From Chiridota heheva (Eukaryota > Echinodermata > Holothuroidea > Apodida > Chiridotidae): DNA of 64,000 bases. The stretch lies in contig JAIGNY010004316.1 of the NCBI GenBank assembly GCA_020152595.1, forward strand, positions 77,001 through 141,000. Reading direction: 5' to 3'. The translations under genes and the position numbers were made by a program. The notes beneath the pieces are model-generated. The model worked only from the letters and a program-made list of their open reading frames with translations, did no database searches and was not told the origin of the DNA. How positions within the stretch are numbered: the first letter of the stretch is position 1; each line of letters opens with the position of its first letter. Positions 12,194 to 21,475 of this stretch are shown one piece after another.

Positions 12194-12618
12194 TCACTTC
12201 AAAAAATCAAAGTTGTATAGCGATAGTTCTCACGTTGTATACGTAGATCTTCAAGCTGCTGTATATGCGTGAGATAATTTGCACTAGTTGTAGGTATGCC
12301 TAGGCCTAGTACGACTTCATGCCCAAATAGACTTTTGTTTAAGTTGTAGGTGAGTTTTATCCTTTTTGAACATTTTTCTTTAAGTCCCAATTTTCCTGTT
12401 TGGACGGAGTACGTAGTCGTAGTGAGTACTCCATGCATACATTACATACTATACAGGCTATAGTATACAGTCCTATGTTATAGGACTAATGTTGTATATG
12501 AATATTCATATTTAATTACGTCATTGTCATTCTTGTATATGATTGGCTGAACAAATCTGTAATGGCAATTCTGTTCTGCAGAAAAAAAAAGACGCGGCAG
12601 GTCCATCGCTAAAGTTAA

Positions 12619-13028
12619 ATTGGCCTATATTGTTGGCCAACCTTCACTGTGATCAACTAGTCTAGGGTCTAGGCGTAATGCATAACGGCTTCGATAATGT
12701 AAGGCAGTAATTCCTTTTAAATGCTGTAAACTTTCAATTTGTCATGTTCAGACGTAAAACAATGAGTAATAAACGCATTGGCATCGTACCGTACGAGTAT
12801 TGCGAAAAGCATCTGCACTACACTGTGCGTGCATGGTCTGTCAATTTTTTTCGACTTTAATCCATAGATGACATCAAAATCAAAGTTGTTATATTATTGA
12901 TTTATAAAATTATTGGTTTATTGAACTAAAAGTGCACAAAAAGTAACGATAAAATGAAATCGGTGATAAAAAAAATTAAATCAATAATTTGCGTAAAATT
13001 ATTATTATTATTATACACTTATAGTGCG
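12619..13028. other. gene-free DNA downstream of the Myb-like gene remnant
   Basis: AT-rich, with a short ATTATT run near 13000. No gene seen; on the minus strand this would be the 3' flank of the coiled-coil exon. Confidence 0.4.
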
Positions 13029-13275
13029 CTTGATCTTAAAAAGCATTTGTTGCATTAGTTGTTGAAACTGCTCTTGTTATTGCATTTGCTGTTGTTGTAG
13101 AAACTCAAACCTACTATCCCTTTCTCTTTCTTCTCGCTTTCTTCTTTCCTCTTTTCTTCTTATCATCTCCTTTTCTTTAAGTTCGTGGTCTATCTCGATC
13201 TTCTTTGCTAGAATACTGAAGGTTTTTGTAACATTGTTTCTCCTCTTCCTCGGTGTGGTACTTTTACCATTCTTT
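13029..13275 (-). pseudogene. Myb/SANT-like gene, terminal coiled-coil/polyQ exon
   Basis: Reading on the minus strand, TTTTCCTTATCAG at 13289-13276 is a good 3' splice site. The frame after it encodes a basic stretch (TTPRKRRNN), then a charged helix rich in Lys/Glu/Arg (KEKEMIRRKEERRKREERER) and a Gln-rich end (LQQQQMQ). TAA at 13077-13079 interrupts a Gln run; beyond it the same frame would continue as QEQFQQLMQQMLFKIKR, so the stop may be a CAA to TAA mutation or the true end. The exon joins in frame (split AGA codon) to the Myb/SANT-like exon at 15000-15438. Charged coil plus polyQ after a Myb-like domain is a common layout in invertebrate and transposon-derived DNA-binding proteins. Confidence 0.6.
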
Positions 13276-13300
13276 CTGATAAGGAAAATGTTTATACAAT

Positions 13301-13360
13301 TGAAATTAAAACCTATGAAAGTTTGGGTAAACCATGGGTTTCGGGTCAAGTTGAGGGACA
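13301..13360. repeat. direct repeat, copy 1 of 2 (second at 13820-13879)
   Basis: About 60 bp containing AAACCTATGAAA, TTTGGGTAAAC and TCGGGTCAAGTT recurs at 13820-13879 in the same orientation with few differences. Both copies lie in the intron of the Myb-like gene, and the 460 bp between them has no coding frame. It may be a tandem duplication or the ends of an insertion. Confidence 0.7.
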
Positions 13361-14379
13361 AATTTTGCCAGTACAGTATAGCAGTTTGCTAATCAAAATA
13401 GTATTGTTTGAAATTTTGTTTTGATTAGCAATAATTTATACATTATACATTATCAAAAGGCTTAATTGACAATAGATGTGGGCCATTTTTTGCTAATCAA
13501 TTTTCAAAATGAAAATATACCCTGGTCAAGTTCAACAAAAATGCCCAAGAACATAGGTTTTCAACCCTATGTAAATACATAGACTTAGAACCAGTTTTTA
13601 TACTTTTCCTATTCTTTTATATTGAGAAGATCAGCTTTTTATGACACACTCCTAGAACACATATTCCAACTAAATTTACTATGGATTTTTACTGTTTAGA
13701 ATAAGTTTAACCATAGTTGGCACGATTTAAATCACCTTCATTTAGCTCACACTTCAAATTCGTGGTTATTTACAAAAATAAATAAATATATTAAATAAAA
13801 ATCTATTTTTTTTGTTTAATTGAATTTGAAACCTATGAAAATTTGGGTAAACATGGGTCTCGGGTCAAGTTCATGTACAATAGAAAATACTTTTAATTCG
13901 CTCAGACATTGCAAATGCTAATCCTATGATTGATATTCTAAACATAACTAAATGACATTTACCATCTTTTGTGACTTAATTTAGTAGTTCCAATAAAAAT
14001 TTAACCAGAACCAAAAGGTTTTGCGGTTCTGATGCTTTTTTTCATGCTGATTGATTTTGTATCAACTGTTATGTCATTGCATATCATAAAAATTTGAGAT
14101 ATCGTATTTACAGCAAAATCATATTAAGCCCCACCCACTATGCATATTAAAGAAATGCCAACGTTTTTATAAATGAACATGCACAAACTAGCAAAAATCA
14201 TAATTCTACAAAATATGAAACAAAACAGACATGTGATTGTTAAAATATAAGTATTTCAGGATTTTCACATTTGGCCCGGCCTACCAATTAACATCCATGA
14301 CATTACCACCAAAAACAATAGGGCACTTCTACAGAACATGGGCTATCTGTGTACGACATAAAATATGAATCCAGTATAT

Positions 14380-14571
14380 TGTTCTTGAGATATCGCGCTT
14401 ACGAGTTTGCTGTCACATACATACATACATACATACATACATACATACATACATACATACATACATACATACATACATACATACATACATACATACATAC
14501 ATACACATACATACATACATACATACATACACACATACATGCATGCAAGCATGCATGCAATGCATGCATAC

Positions 14572-14602
<31 letters not shown>

Positions 14603-14722
14603 CATACATACATACATACATACATACATACATACATACATACATACATACATACATACATACATACATACATACATACATACATACATACATACATACA
14701 TACATACATACATACACACACA
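14380..14722. repeat. (CATA)n microsatellite grown from a transposon tail
   Basis: About 75 tetranucleotide units with a short CATG/CATGCAAG-rich interruption near 14537-14570. Just upstream, 14382-14394 reads TTCTTGAGATATC. The same 13-mer precedes a (CAAA)n run at 31259-31290, suggesting both arrays began as the 3' tail of the same dispersed retroelement family. The His/Tyr/Ile and Cys/Met/Tyr/Val open frames across it are artefacts. Confidence 0.9.
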
Positions 14723-14999
14723 GGCCATCATGACTGCATAGCTTCCTCATGCTGTTAGCTTTGGAACCAAAAATTAAATAACTTATCATTTAAATCGAAA
14801 TCATTTGAATTTAAAAATATTTCTTTAAAGAAAATATGCTGTATAATGCAACAATTAACCACACATCAGCAAAACATTTGTTGAAGTTTACAAGTGATCT
14901 CTGTCTCTGATCATTCAAGGAAAAAACAGTTAACAACCAGAGAAGAGGAACAGCATCCAGTATGGGTGTTTACATTGTTCATAACTAGTCAAAGTTTAC

Positions 15000-15438
15000 C
15001 TCTTTCTGGTCTCAGAGAATCGTTCCAACATCTGCTTTTGCATTTCTATGCCATCTATCCCGCTCTTCTGTTCTTCCTCATCCTTTTTCTGAGGTGGGAT
15101 GTTCTCTGCGTCTTGCTCCATCTCTTCTAACTGCTCAAGTAACTCTCTTACCTCTTTCCGAGTATCCGTCTCTTCTGAGCTGATCCCAGACGCAGCTATC
15201 TTCTTGTTGTTTTTCATTCGAAGTTTGGCTTTCAGCCCCCTTGTATTTGTCTCTGACGGCTCTTTGGTTTAGGTTGATTGGCGTGTTTGTTGATTGATTT
15301 AATGGTTGGAGAGCTGTGGCAACCTGCTCCCATATCTTCCCTCTCTCCTGCGTCCCATGCCTATGCCTAAATGGATTTTGTACAACCATTTCGCGTAGCA
15401 AGAAGACCTCCATTGCTTCGGTCCATTGTGACTTTTTT
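15000..15438 (-). pseudogene. Myb/SANT-like DNA-binding exon, frameshifted
   Basis: On the minus strand a polypyrimidine tract and CTGCAG give a 3' splice site at 15441-15439. The exon then encodes KKSQWTEAMEVFLLREMVV, PFRHRHGTQERGKIWEQVA and LNQRAVRDKYK: a tryptophan-anchored helical Myb/SANT-like domain of the kind found in many invertebrate nuclear and Harbinger-associated proteins. A run of five Gs (five Cs on plus, 15236-15240) shifts the frame. The second frame continues with KNNKKIAASGISSEETDTRK and an acidic Glu-rich helix, ending KR at a canonical donor, AG|GTAAAC, at 15000. Joining to 13275 keeps the frame. An upstream exon must exist but was not found. It is probably a decayed gene; a G-run sequencing error is the alternative. 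Confidence 0.65.
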
Positions 15439-18056
15439 CTGCAGAAAAAAAAAATGAGATGAGGTACACGGAGGTTTTCATATTCGGTAATTTGTTTGCT
15501 GCGATTTCTTCTCAGTATTGAATAAAGCGAGGGGGAGCGCACAAGATGTTGAGGTTGGAAAGTCTTAGTCTTAATTCTAGACTCTCCTCTCCTTGCAAAG
15601 AGCTCAAATTTAGGCTACTTCAAAATGCTTTTTTTAGAAAAGCAAAAAAAAAAGTTTTTTTTTATAAAGTGAAAGGCAGAATGGTAGTCATGTATAAGAT
15701 TACCATTCTGCATTTAGATTGATTTAGAATTTTACTTAAAAGTTTTCAATTTTGATTCAGTTGTTCCACTGCAGCTCTGCTATAGGGCTATTCAAGAGGC
15801 ATCAAAATATGCACAGAAATTTTGACTATTTTTTCATAAAATGCCAAAAAAAAAAAAAAAAAGGTGTGTAATCCGCAAACATACATTACTATCCCCAATG
15901 GAACACGTTATGTGCTACGTAATAAGTTCAACATCAGAATACACGATTCCACGGTTCAAATATGCGCAAACGTCAAACCCCCCAAAAGGTAGAGTAAACA
16001 AACAAGGTCGGGCCTATTTGTACGACGGGTCGTATAAATAGATCTACCATTGATCGTAATATATACTGCAGCCGTACATATAAGGAAGTCAGGAATCAAT
16101 ATTTACATGGAAAGAAACATTAACAGCAGTTATTCAAATGAAACGCTGCCTAGTCCAAATTGTTTCATACTGTGTACTTCAGTTGTAACCTAGTTTCCTA
16201 TGCTAAAACGAAAATAATGTTTATAAATACTCTTTCCCTCGTACACTAAAAGAGTGGAATACATTGCCATCAGACATTGTAGGACAATAGGCCTAGTCTA
16301 GCTATTGAACTATCTGACCATTACCATCATTTGGCCATAATTTCTTCCACTTTAACCCATGCCTGTATGCTGACATTGTGTGATTGCTCTTGTTTACTGA
16401 TCTGCGGCCTGACGAAGGTTATGGTTGTTCCGATGCACGCCATTAGAGATCAACGACAATTTTGTTTTGTAGTAACTTTATTCAATTTTACACAGCTTTC
16501 CTGAGAATATTCTTCACTAAATTATCAAGTCTTTTATCACTAGGTTCACAACAGATGTACTGTTTATCCACAAAATCCTGCAATTTATATTTCATCTATT
16601 TTTTGTGAGTCTTCTGTGCGCAATGGAACAGCTATTCATCTATTACTTTAAGAGCAAAACTAAATTGTGTTGGTTATTTATCTAGGGTCGACGTCCTAGG
16701 CGCCGATGGGACAAAGCCTCCAGAAGCTATTAGCGTTTTTTGGCGTGATTTTTGTAGCAGAAAATTGCTCGAAATTGTGTTAATTCCGAACTAAAATTAG
16801 TTTAAAAGGAATACTATTTTGGAACACATGTTCAAATGCAGGATCCCGTTTACTTCAATATGTGTCTTTCGTCCTGGGGTCTAGGAATGGTTTTCATGTT
16901 CTTGTAGTAAGAAGAGAGCTTTGAGAAAAAATATTTACAAGGTTGAGAATAAAAAATATATACAATTATTTTCTTAACAATTTTTGCACCCCTGTGGGCA
17001 TTCGGCGCCCTCTCGAAGAGCTTCTACCAGCATGTATTCAAAAAAATTGTTTGACTTTCATTAGTTCATGGCAGGAACAGATATTAAAAATTGCCAACGA
17101 GCTATCGCCATGCATCAGTTTATGTCCGAGCGTGAAATCTAGGGGCCCAATTGAGTGCCAATGGGGAAAAATGACTGAATTTTTTAAATTTTGTTTTTGA
17201 AAATTCATGCGCTTTTGGACTACACAAATTAAATTTTACTTGCTTTTAGTACATAGATATAGGAAGAAGTTATTAATCAACACGTAAATTCTCCAAGAGC
17301 CTAATTTCTTTTTCTCAGGACGATTTTGGCGCCACCTCAGAAAGTGTCGATGGAATGGGGGGGGGGGAGACTGTTTCTATCCCTTCCCCCCACCACGTCA
17401 CTGATTAGAAGGATTTGTGATGACTTAACCTATTCGGATTTAGAGTCGCAACTTGCACTAGTACGTCGAAAATATGTAGAGTACTTTAGTAAAAAAAAAG
17501 TAAAAAACATTGCAAATTAAAATAAACCTGACAACAATCATTGTGTGCAAGTCCTTAACAACGCAACCTACACTGAGTTAGTTTCGCGAAAACAAAAAAT
17601 ATCGGTCAACATTTTTGTTCATTTCAACTCAAGAAAATCGCATATCATATCCAAACTTGATTGTTTATATCTTTAAAATACAAGCAACGAAAATATTAAG
17701 ACGAATTTTCAAGCGTTCACCGCAAAACTTAAGATAAATAACAAAAACTAACCGAATAATCATTCTCTTTTTCAACTCGGTGGTCGCATCGCTCATCTTC
17801 ATGTTGTTGTTTGGTATGACGTCAAAACTAGGATAAAAGGTCATATGTGTACCAAACGTTGTCGTTTTCACCACAACGCAGATTCACCCCAAGTACCGTC
17901 CTAGAATTTCGAGGACGACAACGTTGCACAGACTACGCATGCGCAGATGACTCGAGGCGTGAATTTACCGTCGCAGAACCATCCGTCGTACAAATCGAAA
18001 ACTATAGTGAATCATTAAGACCCACAACATACTTTACTCAATTTTAACATCATAGA
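15439..18056. other. gene-free DNA
   Basis: No supported gene. It contains homopolymer runs (A near 15845, G near 17350) and low-complexity AT stretches; short open frames look like chance. It should contain the 5' exon of the Myb-like gene if that gene was ever complete, but no splice donor with a matching frame was convincing. Confidence 0.4.
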
Positions 18057-18330
18057 AATTTACCCCGCTAAGCGTAGCGGGGATATTTACGAGAGTTATA
18101 CTTACCTTCCATGCTATAAATTTGCAATCTGGTCACATGACTTGATTCTAACGCACTTCTAACCAACCTTAATAACGTAGTTACCAGCCCAGCCCTGACC
18201 TCCATAATACCTCTACTAACCCTCACTTAACATTTCACCGAGGCCTGAACGAGAGGGGAGGCGAGCCGGGATGCATGGAAGGTAAGTATAACTTTCGTAA
18301 ATATCCCCGCTAGGCTTAGCGGGGTAAATT
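18057..18330. repeat. 57-bp-arm palindrome at the DIRS 3' end
   Basis: Arms 18057-18113 and 18274-18330 are near-perfect inverted repeats. Each contains its own small hairpin (CCCCGCTAAGCGTAGCGGGG and CCCCGCTAGGCTTAGCGGGG). The 160-bp loop is a copy of the element's terminal repeat. A further copy of the extreme terminus (TACCTTCCATGCTATAAATA) starts at 18346, inside the element. It may represent a rearranged internal complementary region or a small element inserted into the terminus. Confidence 0.75.
18105..18241. repeat. DIRS inverted terminal repeat, left
   Basis: Matches the reverse complement of 25035-25180 at roughly 85 percent. Relative to the coding strand it is the 3' end of the element. 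Confidence 0.8.
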
Positions 18331-18639
18331 GACTTCTACTTATTCCTACCTTCCATGCTATAAATATGCAATCAGATTTCCACCGAGGATAGGAAGGAAG
18401 GGAGTTCAGGTCGTAGAACAATTTTCTAAAGGCTGCTGGTAAACCTCGCATTAGTCTTATTCTCCTTAAAGGACAAAACTCCTTCTCCTCTTAAGGTCGA
18501 AAGACCTCTGAATAGGAACTATTGAAAATAGTAACCCACTGCTAGTTATAGCAAGAGAACAGGAAGCACCCTGTTAAGAATAACCAAGGCATAACGTCTA
18601 CAGAACATAGGTTAGTTACCCACAAAAGCATGCGAACAG

Positions 18640-19030
18640 AATCCGTTAGTGAACATTGTTAAACTGTTAACAACGCCCAACACGTCGTGACGAAAACGTA
18701 CAAGGTTCGTCAGAGAGCCGGGGCGGTTTGGATAAGCATAAAGGGATCAAACCGTATGTAAAGTTAAACTAAACAGAAGCTGCCAGAACCGCGGCAGAAC
18801 CGTGTTAGTAAAACATAAACGATAAAAAAGGTGCCGAAGATCGGCAAAATTCCGTTAGTAAAACAACGAAAGAACAATCGCCAAAACAACGGCAAAGTTT
18901 CGTTAATAAGAATAAACGAAATAAAAGAGCCTGAAAAACGGCAAAAAAATTCGTTAGTAAAAGAAACGAATTAAACGTGCCAGAACAGAGCCGAAATTCG
19001 TTAGTGAACGACTAAGAAGTTAGGAAAATT
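18640..19030. repeat. degenerate ~60-bp tandem array in the DIRS 3' region
   Basis: Seven or so units share CGTTAGT(A/G)AA followed by an A-rich stretch and GCC(A/G)(A/G)AA.CGGCAAA. It is downstream of the recombinase in element orientation and non-coding. Confidence 0.7.
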
Positions 19031-19095
19031 AACGGAAGAATCTTAACTGAACGAGAGAACGTGAATAATTGAAAGCAAGAATATTCACCTCAAAA

Positions 19096-20045
19096 AAGGG
19101 TGGTCCTCTTCTCGAAAGAACGGCCCTTGCAACTCCGCCTTGATAGTCTGGTATATCCTTTAGATATGCGGAGACGAACATGGCTGGGGTTTTTCATACC
19201 GCTGCACGAAGAATTTGGTTGAGGGGGACCCCACCAAAAAGCGCAATTGATATAGCTATGCATCGCACCTGATGTGCCTTAACCGATCGTTCTGTAAATA
19301 ACGCGGATTTATTGTATGTGATTGCCTGAACAATCCATCGTGATATCGTATCACGTGAAACGGCGCAATGCGGGTATTGTAAAGGCACGAATAAGGCGTT
19401 AACGTCGTTCCGTAAGGATTGCGTACGTTTAATATAGTGCGTGAGACATAGAACGGGGCATCAGGCCTTGTCCTCTGCCGTGTCAGAAAACGTAGCGAGT
19501 GACGGAAGGAATATAGGTTCCGGTAAAAACTCTAATGTTTGGTTCTTGGCTAAGAAGGCTGGGTCGGTCACGAGTCAAACGCTCCCAGATTCAAAGCGAA
19601 TATAGCCTTTTTCGAGCGAAAGCGCGTAAACGGCACCTCTGCGTCTGACAGAGGCTGCTGAGAGTAGAAAAACCGTTTTGATTGTCAGTTCCTTAAGCGG
19701 ACATTCAGAAAGTGGCCCAAACGGAGCCCGTGCGAGTGTCTCGAGAACCACCTGAATGTCCCATGGGGAGGTTCCGAAATGGATGTCTTTGTAAGAACAT
19801 TCCTTTAAGTAGTCCTTCTAGAGGTCGCGCGTTTGTGACGGTTGACCCGTCTGGAAAGCCCCGGTGGATTGCTGCTATGGCTGTCCGAAACCCCTTGACT
19901 GTATTGATGGATTTATTTATATTAAACTTACTCAAGAAGAAGTCTGCTACGTCACCAAGAGGCGCTGTATGCGGAGAAATCGATCTAATCTGGCACCAGT
20001 CTTGGAACATCCCGAGTCTGGAAGAGAACATCCCCAAAGTGGATG
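19096..20045 (-). pseudogene. DIRS tyrosine recombinase
   Basis: This enzyme would integrate a circular DNA copy by site-specific recombination, replacing the DDE integrase of LTR elements. From the N-terminal side the minus strand encodes the helical core-binding region (SSRLGMFQDWCQIRSISPHT, INKSINTVKGFRTAIAAIHR) and then the catalytic domain. The His-x-x-Arg motif is clear (KAHQVRCIA, at about 19265-19290), followed by FGGVPLNQILRAA and, after an in-frame TGA at 19194-19196, a segment with the candidate nucleophile Tyr (FVSAYLKDI). Several shifts and stops lie between the two halves (19390-19705), so the protein is broken. The order downstream of RNase H fits DIRS. Confidence 0.85.
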
Positions 20046-20990
20046 GTCTCCGACTTTAGGCTGCCCAGTTTGGAAAGCTTCCTCTGAAAGGCCTTGCGGC
20101 ACAAGGGATTCGCGGATAGAGGCCACACAGTCAAATGGAGTGCTCTTGGATTGTGGTGCCATTTTCCGGAGCCCGGGATTGAGACTAACTCGTCCGTGAC
20201 CAGAAACTCGTACGGGAAACCTGCGATAAGATCGAGCAGCTGACGGAACCACATTTGGCCGGGCCAGTTGGAGCTACCAGAAGAAACATGTGACACTGAT
20301 TGTACATCACCTTGCCCAGTACTCTCGATACTAGTACGAACGGTGGGAAGGCATTGCCCACAAAGTGGGTCCACCTGATCGTGAACGCGTCGACTCTCCA
20401 GACTCTCTGGTCGGGTGTCAGAGCGCAAAAAATTGTTAGCTTGTGGTTGTCCACGGACGCGAACAGATCTACGTCCGGGAGACCGAAGGTCAACCAGATC
20501 GCCTCGGTCACCTGCGGGAGGAGGGCTCATTCTAAAGGGGGATCCTTGCAGGCGAGATAACAGATCCGCGATTGTGTTCTCTTTGCCTGGCATGTGGATC
20601 GACAGGAATGTGACCTTGTTCGTCATGCACCAAGACAGAAGGGACTTGGCTAGGATACAAAGTCTCCTGGATCTCGTGCCTCCCTGTCTGTTGATAGACA
20701 CCATTACCGTGGTGTTGTCGGTGCGTATGGGAACAGTCTCGTTCCGTACCCGTGGTAGGAAGTGAACAAGAGCCAGGTGTACTGCCTCTAGTTCCAACAA
20801 ATTAATGTGCTGACCGCACCAAGTGTCCGTCCAAAATCCCGCGACTTGGGACCACGCTAAATGCGTCAAAATCCGTCAAAGACGTATGGGTCACCAATGA
20901 CACAGGAGGTCTGACGGGTGAAAAAATCGCTCCCTGTGACAGGTGAGAGTGGACGCACCACCACCAAATGTGGAGGACTACTGCCTGTGT
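20046..20990 (-). pseudogene. DIRS RNase H domain and linker
   Basis: The strong frame at 19985-20869 contains an RNase H core: NLLELEAVHLAL carries the conserved Glu, PIRTDNTTVMV the Asp, and MPGKENTIADLLSRLQ the C-terminal helix. The upstream strand with the first Asp is in another frame (THTSLTDFDA at about 20880-20920) and has lost the Asp-Ala-Ser signature, with a shift near 20815. C-terminal to it is the DIRS-typical segment PDVDLFASVDNHKL (in frame 20185-20511), again shifted. The role would be removal of the RNA strand during reverse transcription. Confidence 0.85.
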
Positions 20991-21059
20991 ACGGGGGACG
21001 AGGACACTGAGGTCTCTTCTGGATGAGACGAAATGATCCAGTAGATGAAATTGTAGATC

Positions 21060-21475
21060 CCGCATGTAAAACCTGCACATGTGTGGGGACTAAATCTACT
21101 AGGCTGGCTAGGTGTTCTATGAATACCAGCCATGCTCTCGCAGGCGACGCTGGTTGCGAGAGGAGGACTTCGGCTCCCGCCCTCACGGCTAGGATCCGTT
21201 CCTCCGTCGGTCGAATACGACCTTGGGTAAAATCCAAGACTGCTCCCAGAAAGATGGGAGTCTGAGAAGGAACTAGATCTCAGTCCTCAATAACTCTGCG
21301 TGGTCGCTCAAACGAGGCGTGGGGGTGGGACGAAAGACCCCCTTGGGGCGGGAGAGTCCTGAATTCTAGACGGTAGCCCTGCCGAATGATTTGTAGCACC
21401 CATTTGGCTGTGGTGACTCTCTCCCACGCCTTTTAAAATTTCCCCAAACGCCCCCGACTGGACCGCCCGTCAACG
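21060..21475 (-). pseudogene. DIRS reverse transcriptase remnant, palm deleted
   Basis: Two pieces of RT survive. Piece 1 (about 21300-21475) reads WVLQIIRQGYRLEF, the N-terminal fingers region of DIRS RT. Piece 2 (about 21060-21290) reads PSQTPIFLGAVLDFTQGRIR and PTEERILAVRAGAEVLL, the thumb/connection region that normally follows the palm. They are only about 30 residues apart, so the whole palm with the catalytic Asp-Asp motif, normally some 200 residues, is absent. The element is therefore an internal deletion derivative that would need RT in trans. Confidence 0.8.

Larger units (their letters stand above)
11608..12618. mobile_element. inverted-repeat element of about 1 kb
   Basis: About 115 bp at 11622-11735 matches the reverse complement of 12486-12600 at high identity. 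Shared blocks are CAGAATTGCCATTACA, AATCATATACAAGAATGAC and GACGTAATTAAATATGAAT. A weaker GC-rich similarity (GGGCCCGCCCGCG / GGACCTGCCGCG) extends both ends to about 11608 and 12618. No target duplication is clear. The interior holds a first-exon-like sequence and a smaller nested inverted repeat. It is either a TIR transposon or a host locus flanked by inverted copies of another repeat. Confidence 0.7.

Noticed and set aside
12052-12438. Overlapping open frames on both strands
   Set aside because: They come from the nested inverted repeat; no family recognised.
14343-14789. Open frames of 108-148 codons on both strands
   Set aside because: They are translations of the CATA microsatellite (HTYI or MYVC periodicity), not genes.
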